The position numbers and the translations under genes were made by a program. Shown piece by piece: positions 17,102 to 25,846 of a stretch of 64,000 bases of DNA. The stretch is taken from assembly GCF_002727185.1 (NCBI RefSeq), contig NZ_NIZW01000014.1, positions 62,001 to 126,000 of the forward strand, read 5' to 3'. Within the stretch, counting starts at the first letter, position 1. Every line of letters starts with the position of its first letter. This stretch comes from Rhodopirellula bahusiensis (lineage in GTDB: Bacteria > Planctomycetota > Planctomycetia > Pirellulales > Pirellulaceae). Below the pieces are notes generated by a model that made no database searches, was not told the origin of the DNA, and saw nothing but the letters and a program-made list of their open reading frames with translations.

Positions 17102-17389
17102 TCACAATGGTGGTTGAGCGAAGGATGGTGCTTTGATTAAGCACGAGCCGTGCCAGGGGCAATGCATACATCGATCGATCGCAACACAGACGGCGTCGAA
17201 GCCAACGATTTGCGGGGTGCAGCGAATTTTGTTGTCGGTTTCGGTCTGATTCGAGTGAACGACTTTGCAGGAACCGCCGGCGAAATAGCCATCGCCCGCG
17301 ACCGAAATTCCATCGAGCTTGACGGTGGTGGTGGGGAATCCACAATCGGCACCATTGATTCCAGCGAGCAACATCGAAGAGACCAGCAT
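17102..17389 (-). CDS. Candidate small Cys-rich exported protein
   Basis: A 95-residue ORF that I do not recognise. A short hydrophobic start (MLVSSMLLAGINGADC) is followed by GFPTTTVKLDGISVAGDGYFAGGSCKVV and a tail with CMHCPWHGSC. There are seven Cys in all, and residue use looks natural rather than shadow-like. Its stop lies 8 nt before the ABC ATPase start, as in an operon. Against it, its first ATG overlaps the divergent esterase ATG (17388), leaving no room for separate promoters; the ATG at 17374 is an alternative. If real it would be a small disulfide-rich or metal-binding periplasmic protein. Confidence is limited because no homologue comes to mind. Confidence 0.42.
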   Translation of the reverse strand: MLVSSMLLAGINGADCGFPTTTVKLDGISVAGDGYFAGGSCKVVHSNQTETDNKIRCTPQIVGFDAVCVAIDRCMHCPWHGSCLIKAPSFAQPPL

Positions 17390-19040
17390 GATTCAACAAA
17401 GGAAGACTTTGGCTTTTGCCACAACCGCGATCCTGCTGGTATGGGCATCCCTTGTGTCGATGCGGTCGTTGTCTGCTGATGATTCACCGATGTTGCATGT
17501 TGGGGCTGTTCACCGCGGAGTGTTGGATTCACGCGAGAACGGTGATGACACCGCGAAGACCACGTCGTTGCTTAGGTTAGATGCGAAACGCGGTGACTTC
17601 GTCCGTGGTTCGATTCGAGGGAAAGGCATTCAGCTTTGGTTGGTCGATCAGCATGGTGAACGCATTCGACGTCTGACCAATGGCGACGGTGCGATGGCGA
17701 CCTTCCTGTTTGTGGTCGACGAGCCATCGCGAGCTGCGTTGATGGTGTCCGGTCCCGAAAATCAGAATTATGAGTTGCGGATTGATTCGGTCATCCCCGC
17801 GGCGGAACAGTTCCAAAGTTTCGATCGAATTGAGAGCCCTATCCTGTCGGCTTTGCAGCGGAAGCTTCACAACGGTGGCAACACAACGGAGTTCTGGCAG
17901 GCCGTTGCTCGTGATGGTTCGCCGCTGGTAGAAGACAACAACGCCGATGAATCGCTTCGCGAAGATCAAGCTTTGGTCACGTTTTTGTGGCGGGGCGCCG
18001 AGCACAACGTTCGCATCTTTGGTGCCCCATCGGGCGATCACGATGAGATGCAACGTCTTGGTGACAGCGATATTTGGTATCGCAGTTATCCGGTGTCTCG
18101 AAAAGCTCGCATCAACTATCGCTTGGCGCCGGACGTGCCTGTGTTCGATGGAAGTTATCGAGACCGTCGGCGTGCGATTCTTGCGACGGCTCAGCGAGAC
18201 CCATTCAATCCGTTGTTCGAACCGGCCAAGCCGGTCGATCAGTTCGATGGCAGTTCCGTGGTTGAGTTGCCGGATGCGCCGGTTGTTCCTTGGCTCGATT
18301 CGTCTTCAGAGTCACTCGCTGGCTCGATGACGACGCTGGAACTCAAAAGCAAAATTCTGGCGAACACACGCGATGTTCATTTGTATCGTCCTGCCGGATA
18401 CGATCCCGCTGCTTCCGGCAACGCGTTGTTGGTCGTCTTTGATGGAGATCAGTACATCGACGAGGTGAACCTGCCGACGATATTGGATAATTTGATCGCC
18501 GCGAAACGGATTCCGTCCACTGCCGCCGTTTTGATCAGCAACCCAAGTCCGAAGTCTCGGGCCGTGGAACTTCCTTGCAACGACGACTTCGTTCGTTTCT
18601 TGACCGAAGAGCTGATGCCGTTCGTTCATGAGCATTCGATGGACGCAACTCGAGAGAACACCGTGTTGGTTGGTGCCAGCTATGGTGGATTGGCCTCGTC
18701 ATACGCAGGGCTGAAGGCTTCCGAGGTGTTCGGCAATGTGCTGAGCCAATCGGGATCGTACTGGTGGTCGCCGGGAGGTGAGTTTGGTTCGGTCGAATCA
18801 GGCGAACCCAATTGGCTGATTCGTGAATTTGTTCGTGCGGATCGAAAGCCTGTTCGGTTTGCATTGCAGGCGGGGACTTTCGAAACGGCCAGCGAGATCT
18901 TGTCCGGCAACCGACATTTTCGAGACTGTTTGCGAGCGAAGGGTTATGACGTTCACTACAGCGAATTCGTTGGCGGCCACGGCTACTTTCATTGGCGTTA
19001 CGCGATTGCCGATGGTTTGATCGAATTGCTTGGAAACTAG
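17388..19040 (+). CDS. Fes-type ferri-siderophore esterase, exported
   Basis: A 550-residue protein from the ATG at 17388 (signal peptide MIQQRKTLAFATTAILLVWAS...SADD). The N-terminal part (about 40-290) resembles the enterochelin-esterase N-terminal domain region, including VTFLWRGAEHNVRIFG and MQRLGDSDIWYRSYPVSRKARINYRLAPD, and NPFNPL. The C-terminal alpha/beta hydrolase is esterase-D like: LLVVFDGDQYID, nucleophile elbow GASYGG with Ser431, and catalytic His531 in GGHGYFHWR. Fes, IroD and IroE hydrolyse tri-catecholate ferri-siderophores to release iron; export suggests an IroE-like periplasmic action. It sits between ABC genes and beside the PepSY reductase series, supporting an iron role. 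The true substrate is unproven. Confidence 0.88.
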   Translation: MIQQRKTLAFATTAILLVWASLVSMRSLSADDSPMLHVGAVHRGVLDSRENGDDTAKTTSLLRLDAKRGDFVRGSIRGKGIQLWLVDQHGERIRRLTNGDGAMATFLFVVDEPSRAALMVSGPENQNYELRIDSVIPAAEQFQSFDRIESPILSALQRKLHNGGNTTEFWQAVARDGSPLVEDNNADESLREDQALVTFLWRGAEHNVRIFGAPSGDHDEMQRLGDSDIWYRSYPVSRKARINYRLAPDVPVFDGSYRDRRRAILATAQRDPFNPLFEPAKPVDQFDGSSVVELPDAPVVPWLDSSSESLAGSMTTLELKSKILANTRDVHLYRPAGYDPAASGNALLVVFDGDQYIDEVNLPTILDNLIAAKRIPSTAAVLISNPSPKSRAVELPCNDDFVRFLTEELMPFVHEHSMDATRENTVLVGASYGGLASSYAGLKASEVFGNVLSQSGSYWWSPGGEFGSVESGEPNWLIREFVRADRKPVRFALQAGTFETASEILSGNRHFRDCLRAKGYDVHYSEFVGGHGYFHWRYAIADGLIELLGN

Positions 19041-19053
19041 CGAGGCAAGCTAC

Positions 19054-21849
19054 TCAACTGAATTCGTTTCCGGATTGAAGCAGGTCCATCGGTCGCGATC
19101 TGCCGATCGAGATGGCGGGCCAAGCGGCAATGCCAACGCCGAGTAGCAGCACCAACAGAAAGCCACCCATGATCGGCAGCCACGGGATCACGAGCGGTGG
19201 GTGCAGTCCGCCAAAGAAGCTCATGTATTGAGCCATCCCGCTGCCGCACCATCCGCTCAAGATGCCAAAGCCAAGGCTGAGCACGCCGGCCACAAATGCG
19301 ATCAGCAACCCTTCGACCAAGATCGCGCGGGTGAGGTCCGAGCTGGTGAAGCCGATTGATCGCAACACGCCAAATTCCCAACGCCGAGATCGAACGGACG
19401 CCAGCATCACGTTCAGCACGCCCAGGCAGGAAATCAGCAGCGAAACCAATGGGATGTAGCTGATGACCCAAATCCATCGACGCGCGGTGACGTCCAGGCG
19501 ATGGCGAATTCCCTGCACGGGAACGACTTTGGCAAGTTCGTCCTCGGTGGCATCGCTTGATGGCGTTTCCGAATCGGCCGGTTCATCGGCGAGGGATTGT
19601 TCGACCAGATTGCTGGCGAAGGCTTGGATGCTATCGACGTCGGCATCGTCGCTCGCGTACGAGAACCACACGTGGGAAGCAGTCGGCAAGTCAAAGTCCG
19701 ATGCGACGGAATCGTAATCCGCGATGACCAGAGCGGCGGCGCGGTGCGTTCGAGTTCGCAGGCCGGTGAACTTCGTCTGCCAATGCCATCCAGGAAGTTG
19801 GACGACGCCGGCGATCACATAGCTGACCTGATTGTCAGCGTTTCGCGGCGGAGAGACGGAGATCGAATCGCCTAGTTGGAGTCCTGTTTCTTTGATGAAA
19901 TGATCGGGGACAATGCAGGCACCGCCTTCTTGCATTTGCTTCACAGCGTGGCGAGGGTTGCCCGCGACCCATTCCAGTTGCAGCAGCGGATGCTCTCCAA
20001 TCAGGGCTGGTTCGGGATCCAGTCCAATCATCACCACGTTGTCCTGGCGAATGACGGACGGACGTTCGGCGCTCCCGGTGAGATCTTCGACCAACCGAGG
20101 CTGTTCCACCACCATCGGCAGGCAACGCTGGGGATCCACATCGGGATGGTTGGCAAGCTTTCGTGCTTCCTCCGGAACCAGTCCGGGATTCAACATCACG
20201 ACGGCGTCGGGCGTCCATTTTCCTGGGATGAAGGATTCCAACATGGTGAATCCCCAAACCTGGATCCCGACAAACAGCCCCAGCCCAAATGCCATCGCGA
20301 TCGCGGCGCCGACGGTTCGCCACAGGTGGCTGGTGATCTGGCTGGCCAGCAGCTTGGGATCGATCCGAAACCATCGGGCAAAGGTCGGGCCGACGTGACG
20401 ATCGACCCAAGCAACGATCGAGGGAGCGATCACGAAGAAGCCAATGCTGGAACAGAGGAACCCAATTCCCATCGCCAGACCCACACTGCTTTCGCTGGGC
20501 GGGAAGACAAATGTCAGCAGAGGATTGATTGCAATCAGCGTGATTCCCACCAGCAATCGCAGCCAACCGGGACGTTGCGAGATCGGAGTTTGATGAAGCG
20601 GTGCGACGGCATCGAGCGGTTTGACGCGAGTGCTTCGATAGGCCGGCAGCAGCGACGCGAGGAAGGCCCCGCCCAAGGACGCGAGCACCGCGAGGCCCAG
20701 GTTTCGGCTGCCCAGTAGGATGCCATGGTGCAGCAATTCGCCAAACAAACCTTCCACGATTTGCAGTAGTCCCCACCCGACAACGATGCCAGCGACCAAT
20801 CCCAACACACCGAGCACCAACCCTTCGACCACGATCAGGGAAAGGATTTGCCATTTGGTGAAAGCGATCGCTCGCAGGACGGCGTATTGTCGGGTTCGTT
20901 CGGTCACACCCATGCTGAGCGAGCAAAACGTCACCAGCATCGCAACCAACATGGCCACGCCGGTGGCGGCGTAGGATTGCAGTTTGACGTTCTCGGCCTC
21001 GGACGCTTGGTCGAGTGCTTCTTCGATTTCGTAGGCTTCTTGAAACTGAAGGGGCGTTTCATAGCGGTTCAATCGCGTCGCCCATCCAAATCGAAACTTC
21101 GTGATGTCGGCTTGGTCTTGGACGGAGACACCGAGCAAGCTGATTTGAAACGGCTCGCCGAGAATGTCTTCCGCCAATTCGACGTTGATGAACGCTTCCC
21201 CAAAGCTTGGCGTCAGCATGGGGATCGATCCCACGCCTAACTTGGGAGTGGGAGGTGCATCGAGCAGGCCGACGATCTTGAGCGCCAACGTGTCTTGCCC
21301 GTCGGCTCCGGGACGTGGTCGTTCGACCGTCAGCCAGTCGCCGAGATGCAACTGACGACGTTCCGCCACGTCTGCTCGCAAGACGACTTGTGGTGAGGTG
21401 GCGTCAGAAACGATCCAATTTCCTTCCGACAGATCGAAGGGAGCTTCTGGCGCATCCGTGGCCATGAACATCAGGCTGGGCAGCAATCCGCGTGGCCCGT
21501 CTCCGGGACCCGGGGAGGTCGATTGAACCGCGGGCGGCAGGTTTGAATTTTCAATGGCGATGTGTTTGGCCCACATCGGATCGACTGCTGCGACGGCGGG
21601 GTCTTCGCGTAGCGGTTGCAAGGCGTCAGGCGTCACGAAATCGTGTTCGTCTCCGCTGATGGGAGCGATGGCCAGTTCGTAGCGGCCCAGGGCCAGGTTG
21701 CTGAACTCGTCATACGTTTTGTGCAGCGCTTCGTAGCTGCTGGAAACCCAGATCACCATGCAAACGGCCGCGGCGATGGCGACCGTGGTCAGGGCTGTGC
21801 GAGTGGTGCGTTCGCGAAGAAACGCCAAGGCGAGCCGAATGACTTTCAA
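19054..21849 (-). CDS. FtsX/MacB-type ABC permease (P1)
   Basis: A 931-residue permease starting at TTG 21849. The TTG is supported by GGAGG 7 nt upstream and by the TTGA overlap with the ATPase stop. The N-terminal helix (TTVAIAAAVCMVIWVSSS) is followed by a MacB-like periplasmic domain, a first FtsX block (ATGVAMLVAMLVTFCSLSMGVTERTRQYAVLRAIAFTKWQI), central helices, a second periplasmic domain with GWHWQTKFTGLR, and a C-terminal FtsX block (SCLGVLNVMLASVRSRRWEFGVLRSIGFTSSDL). The duplicated architecture is that of LolC/E-like or DevC-like exporters. It is a paralogue of the permease at 22894-25806. With the ATPase at 21846-22589 it forms a complete transporter; export of a lipid, peptide or siderophore is possible. 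Confidence 0.92.
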   Translation of the reverse strand: MKVIRLALAFLRERTTRTALTTVAIAAAVCMVIWVSSSYEALHKTYDEFSNLALGRYELAIAPISGDEHDFVTPDALQPLREDPAVAAVDPMWAKHIAIENSNLPPAVQSTSPGPGDGPRGLLPSLMFMATDAPEAPFDLSEGNWIVSDATSPQVVLRADVAERRQLHLGDWLTVERPRPGADGQDTLALKIVGLLDAPPTPKLGVGSIPMLTPSFGEAFINVELAEDILGEPFQISLLGVSVQDQADITKFRFGWATRLNRYETPLQFQEAYEIEEALDQASEAENVKLQSYAATGVAMLVAMLVTFCSLSMGVTERTRQYAVLRAIAFTKWQILSLIVVEGLVLGVLGLVAGIVVGWGLLQIVEGLFGELLHHGILLGSRNLGLAVLASLGGAFLASLLPAYRSTRVKPLDAVAPLHQTPISQRPGWLRLLVGITLIAINPLLTFVFPPSESSVGLAMGIGFLCSSIGFFVIAPSIVAWVDRHVGPTFARWFRIDPKLLASQITSHLWRTVGAAIAMAFGLGLFVGIQVWGFTMLESFIPGKWTPDAVVMLNPGLVPEEARKLANHPDVDPQRCLPMVVEQPRLVEDLTGSAERPSVIRQDNVVMIGLDPEPALIGEHPLLQLEWVAGNPRHAVKQMQEGGACIVPDHFIKETGLQLGDSISVSPPRNADNQVSYVIAGVVQLPGWHWQTKFTGLRTRTHRAAALVIADYDSVASDFDLPTASHVWFSYASDDADVDSIQAFASNLVEQSLADEPADSETPSSDATEDELAKVVPVQGIRHRLDVTARRWIWVISYIPLVSLLISCLGVLNVMLASVRSRRWEFGVLRSIGFTSSDLTRAILVEGLLIAFVAGVLSLGFGILSGWCGSGMAQYMSFFGGLHPPLVIPWLPIMGGFLLVLLLGVGIAAWPAISIGRSRPMDLLQSGNEFS

Positions 21850-22589
21850 TGCACCGCCTCCGCACCGAGTGATTCTTGATAGCGATTCGCGATGATCTGC
21901 GGGTCTCGTGTGCCCAACGTTTCAAACTCGGCCAGGTTGGTTCCGTCCTTCATGACCACCACGCGGTCGGCCCACATCGCAACGTGGGGTTCGTGGGTCA
22001 CGACCACGACGCTGCGTTGATCTTCATCGACGAGGCCACGAAGAAGCTGGCAAATCTGAGTCCCGGTGACCGAATCCAAGCTGCCGGTGGGTTCATCGGC
22101 TAGCAGGATGGCTGGGTCGCAAATCAGGGCTCTCGCAATCGCGATGCGTTGTTGCTCGCCGCCGGAAAGAGCCATGGGGCGATGCGAACGTCGCTCGTTC
22201 ATCCCCAGCCGATCGAGCAGGCGTTCGACGCGATCGTCCAAGTTACCAGCGTCGGTTGCGGGGAGGCGAACGTTCTCTTCCGCGGTCAAAGCTGGGATCA
22301 AGTTGTAGGCTTGGAAGACGATCCCCAAGTTCTTTTGTCGGAACTTGGTGAGCGCGACGTCGCCCAACTGCGAGAGATCTTGCCCGGACACGAACACTTG
22401 TCCCGAGTCGACTTGGATCAGGCCCGCCATCGCATGCAGCAGCGTGCTTTTCCCCGATCCGGATGCACCCATGATCGCCACAAATTCGCCTGGACGGACG
22501 GTCAAGTTGACTCCATCCAACGCGTGAATGGTCGAATCGCCTTGGTGATAGCTCTTGCAAACTTGGTCAATTTGAAGCGGCGGCGTCAT
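21846..22589 (-). CDS. ABC transporter ATP-binding protein, MacB/LolD type
   Basis: A 247-residue ATPase from the ATG at 22589 (MTPPLQIDQVCKSYHQGDST), chosen because the longer frame to 22661 adds residues outside the family. Walker [11 protein letters not shown]-loop FQAYNLIPAL, signature [14 protein letters not shown], Walker [13 protein letters not shown] and H-loop VTHEPHVAMWADRVVVMKDG are present. Its stop overlaps the TTG start of permease P1, so the two are translationally coupled. It is closely similar to the ATPase at 16284-17093. It could also energise the divergent permease at 22894. Confidence 0.93.
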   Translation of the reverse strand: MTPPLQIDQVCKSYHQGDSTIHALDGVNLTVRPGEFVAIMGASGSGKSTLLHAMAGLIQVDSGQVFVSGQDLSQLGDVALTKFRQKNLGIVFQAYNLIPALTAEENVRLPATDAGNLDDRVERLLDRLGMNERRSHRPMALSGGEQQRIAIARALICDPAILLADEPTGSLDSVTGTQICQLLRGLVDEDQRSVVVVTHEPHVAMWADRVVVMKDGTNLAEFETLGTRDPQIIANRYQESLGAEAVH

Positions 22590-22893
22590 GTTGATCGAAG
22601 GCACGGAAGGATGACCCTTTGAGTTGTGTTTTTCAAAGCTCAACGCACGCGGAAGTGGCACAATCGCTTGATTCAGTGGTGCAGATCAACCAAGCGAATG
22701 GACGTTCCGTTTGAGCTCAAGATGGCGACGGCGGAATCATCGCTGTCGGCGAAAATTTCACCGACATTCAGCGGCAAGACGTCTCGAGTGTTTGTGTTTC
22801 GCGATGGAAGCGGCATTGGTCCAGTGATTGCAATTGCGGGTTGCAACTGCCGGACCCTCGACCTCGATCTCCCACTCTGACTCTGCAACCTTC
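22590..22893. other. Divergent intergenic region between ABC genes
   Basis: A 304-bp gap between the leftward ATPase and the rightward permease, which must hold both promoters. I see no convincing gene. A GTGGCACAATCG stretch at 22655-22666 starts like a sigma-54 site but lacks the -12 GC. TTGCAA occurs twice 13 nt apart near 22830-22848 without forming a clear regulator box. A leftward frame at 22673-22816 was considered and rejected. Confidence 0.5.
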
Positions 22894-25806
22894 ATGAACC
22901 CATTTCGCTTTTTGATCCAGTTCGTCGGCGCCCAAATGCGTTTGAATCCTGGACGTTCGGTCATCACCACCTTGGGGATCATCGCGTCGACTTGTGCTGT
23001 CGTTTGGGTTGTCAGCGGCTACGACGCACTGGTGTCTCAGTTTGATGAGGACAGTGAGAAGTACTTGGGACGCTACGATCTGCTGATCATGCCCAAGCCC
23101 GGTCCCCCCGGTACGGAGACACCACCCATTCAGGCTTCCTTGGTGGATGAGCTGAAGAGCGACGCGGGCGTGTTGGAGGTCAATCCTGTCAGCCAGTCTC
23201 GCGTCACTGTCAATCCGATCCGGACTGTTTCAGAGGATGAGAAGTCATCGCTGGATTTCGTCGTGGGAGCACGTCCGCCGGTGAACGGTGCACCGCCGCT
23301 GGATCCGACTTTGGTCAGCACGCCCGCGATCGAGCCGCCCTATGAATTGCTGGACGGTCGTTGGTTGAGCGAAGACGGCGAGGCAAAGGAGATCGTGATT
23401 GGTGAGTTGGTCGCGAAAGAAAAGAAGTTGTCGGTGGGCGATGATTTGAAGCTGATCTCGGTGGCCAATGAAGTGCAACTGAAGGTCGTCGGCATTGTCG
23501 AACAAGCCCCGCAGGCACCTTCGTTGACACCGCGAGGCCGCGGGGGACCGCCATCCGGCAAACGACCAGACAGACCGCAGCGTCCCCAACCGAAGGTAGA
23601 TGAATCGCCGAGTGAAACGAATCAAACCGTGTTGGGAATGCCCAAGAATTTTTCACAGGGCATCGCCGCCAATGCGATTTATGTTCGCCCTGAACTGGCG
23701 GAGTGGATCAATGGATATGCCTCCAAACCTCAGGTATTGCAGATTGCGATTCGTGACACGGTCACGGTGCAGCAGTTTCGCGAAGTTTGGGAAGAACGAC
23801 TGACCCGTGGTCGGCCCGCGATGTTGTTGGTTGACTTTGACACTGTGCGGGCGGGGATGGAGCAAACTCGAACCGTGTCGGGCCAGCAAGCTCAGGCGTG
23901 GGCGGCGACGGGCATGGCGACGCTGGCGGCGATCTTCATCATCTTCTCAACCCTCAGCATGGGCGTCAGTGAACGCACACGAGAATTCGCGATGTTGCGA
24001 GCGGTCGCGCTGACGCGAGGTCAGATCGCAACCATCGTTGCAATGGAAAGCCTGTTGCTCGCCCTGATTGGTTGGGGAGGCGGATTGTTGGCGGGTTACG
24101 CGATGTTGGCCGTGGGCAGTTGGTTGGTGCCAGGTTGGTTTGGCACGAGCGCGGTGTTGGGTTGGGGATGCATCGTGTTGTCTGGTGTGACGGTGTTGGT
24201 CGGTGCACTCGGGGCCGCGATTGTTCCGGCTTGGCGAGCGACTCGGATCGAGCCACTGGAAGCGATGACGTCCAAAATCTCCACACCCGGAATGCATTCC
24301 TGGGTGGTTTTCGGCGTCATCGGTGCCCTGCTCTCTGCTCTGACTCCCCTGCTCGTGTTTGCGATCCCCATGCCAGACGCATGGCGAGCCTGGGCGTATG
24401 GATTCCTGACTTACCCGACTTTGTTGGTGGGCATGATTTGTCTGGCACCCGCCATCGTCGTGTTTTGTGAAACAGTGATCGGCCCCTGGGTGACTCGCGC
24501 GTTGGGGTTGGACACTCGAATGATGAAGACGCAGTTGTCGACCAATTTGTGGCGGACTGTCGGGGCGACGTTGGCGTTGTCAATTGGCTTGGGTCTGTAT
24601 GCCTCGACTCAAACCTGGGGATATTCCATGTTGAAGCCGTTCACCCCGGGGACATGGTTGCCCGATGCTTTGGTCGCGTTCCATCCGGTTGGATTGGATG
24701 ACGAAGGGATCGACGATGTTCGAGATGTGTCGGGCGTTCGGGCGGATCGCGTGATGCCGCTGGCGGTTGAGCAGGCTCGTTTCGATTGGGGCGATGCCGA
24801 GCAACCTTCCCGTGTGCAGCGCGACAATGCGGTCTTGTTTGGGATCGATCCGGCGATGGCGTTCGCCGATGAGAATCCGTTTTTAACCTTTGGGTTTGTG
24901 GAGGGTGATCGAGTTTCTGCCATTGAAGCCTTGCAATCCGGTGGCTCGTGTTTGATCTCCGAAGACTTTCAAATGAGCACGGGATTGAGCGTCGGTGACG
25001 AGTTGAGCTTCACTCCGCCGACCGCCGAAAGTGAGCGAGTGACGTATCGAATCGCTGGTGTTGTGTCGCTGCCCGGTTGGCACTGGGTGACGAAGTTCTC
25101 GGGCGTGAGGCGACACTTTGTCCGGACTGCCACGGTGGTGTTCGCAGGTCGCGAAGACGTGCAGCGAGACTTTCATCTTCACCGGACGGAATTCGTTTGG
25201 ATGGACTTCGAAGACGATGCGGACTTGTCGTCGATGGAAGCTGATTTGCAATCGATCGCCGAACAAAAGTCAGGTGAGACCTTTGTGGCAAGCGGTTTGG
25301 GAAGCGTGAAAGCCTACCGTCCGTTTGCTCGAATGACCGCCTCGGAAAATGTTCGCAAAGCAATCAAGATTCGGGCCGACGACATGATTTGGGGAATGAG
25401 CTATCTGCCATTGATCACGCTGGCAATCATGTCGTTGGCGATTGCCAACACGGTCATCGCGTCGGTGCGATCACGGACGTGGGAGTTTGGCATCATGCGT
25501 TCGATCGGTGTGACTCGCGGGCAGCTTGTGCGGTTGGTCGTTGCCGAAACGATCTTGATCGCGGTTGGTGCCTGCGTGCTGAGTCTGATCTTTGGATTGA
25601 TCGCGGGCTGGTGCGGCGTCGGGATGGCTCAGTACGTCGGTTGGTTTGCCGGACCGCCGAACTTCATCGTTCCCTGGTCCCACCTGTCGATCGGATTCGC
25701 GATGACGATCGGGTTGTGTTTGCTAGCCGGTTTATGGCCCGTCGTGCGAATCGGTCGGGCCGAGCCACTGGGGTTGCTGCAAGCCGGACGTGGTGGTCAA
25801 GGGTGA
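22894..25806 (+). CDS. FtsX/MacB-type ABC permease (P2)
   Basis: A 970-residue permease from the ATG at 22894 (MNPFRFLIQFVGAQMRLNPGRSVITTLGIIASTCAVVWVVSGYDALVSQ). Its organisation matches P1: N-terminal helix, periplasmic domain with a Pro/Arg-rich insert (about 225-255), a first FtsX block (MATLAAIFIIFSTLSMGVSERTREFAMLRAVALTRGQI), central helices, a second periplasmic domain with GWHWVTKFSGVRR, and a final FtsX block (SLAIANTVIASVRSRTWEFGIMRSIGVTRGQL). It is clearly paralogous to P1. No ATPase lies beside it on its strand; the ATPase at 21846 is divergent and that at 16284 is remote. It ends 40 bp from the convergent NtrC-type gene. Confidence 0.92.
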   Translation: MNPFRFLIQFVGAQMRLNPGRSVITTLGIIASTCAVVWVVSGYDALVSQFDEDSEKYLGRYDLLIMPKPGPPGTETPPIQASLVDELKSDAGVLEVNPVSQSRVTVNPIRTVSEDEKSSLDFVVGARPPVNGAPPLDPTLVSTPAIEPPYELLDGRWLSEDGEAKEIVIGELVAKEKKLSVGDDLKLISVANEVQLKVVGIVEQAPQAPSLTPRGRGGPPSGKRPDRPQRPQPKVDESPSETNQTVLGMPKNFSQGIAANAIYVRPELAEWINGYASKPQVLQIAIRDTVTVQQFREVWEERLTRGRPAMLLVDFDTVRAGMEQTRTVSGQQAQAWAATGMATLAAIFIIFSTLSMGVSERTREFAMLRAVALTRGQIATIVAMESLLLALIGWGGGLLAGYAMLAVGSWLVPGWFGTSAVLGWGCIVLSGVTVLVGALGAAIVPAWRATRIEPLEAMTSKISTPGMHSWVVFGVIGALLSALTPLLVFAIPMPDAWRAWAYGFLTYPTLLVGMICLAPAIVVFCETVIGPWVTRALGLDTRMMKTQLSTNLWRTVGATLALSIGLGLYASTQTWGYSMLKPFTPGTWLPDALVAFHPVGLDDEGIDDVRDVSGVRADRVMPLAVEQARFDWGDAEQPSRVQRDNAVLFGIDPAMAFADENPFLTFGFVEGDRVSAIEALQSGGSCLISEDFQMSTGLSVGDELSFTPPTAESERVTYRIAGVVSLPGWHWVTKFSGVRRHFVRTATVVFAGREDVQRDFHLHRTEFVWMDFEDDADLSSMEADLQSIAEQKSGETFVASGLGSVKAYRPFARMTASENVRKAIKIRADDMIWGMSYLPLITLAIMSLAIANTVIASVRSRTWEFGIMRSIGVTRGQLVRLVVAETILIAVGACVLSLIFGLIAGWCGVGMAQYVGWFAGPPNFIVPWSHLSIGFAMTIGLCLLAGLWPVVRIGRAEPLGLLQAGRGGQG

Positions 25807-25846
25807 CGAGACACGTCGCTTTGTCGTTGCTTCGCGTCGTTTTCAT

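Noticed and set aside
17094-17399. N-terminal extension of the first ABC ATPase to 17399.
   Set aside because: The added residues are Trp/Arg/Cys-rich, unlike the family, and Walker A falls at the normal distance from the ATG at 17093.
22656-22671. TGGCAC element suggesting a third sigma-54 promoter.
   Set aside because: The -12 GC is absent at the required spacing.
22673-22816. Leftward 47-codon frame with NVGEIFADSDDSAVAILSSNG, loosely like the small hemin-uptake protein HemP, upstream of an iron-region ABC ATPase.
   Set aside because: It lacks the conserved C-terminal GKLILTK-type ending, has no clear ribosome-binding site, and the similarity is too short to support.
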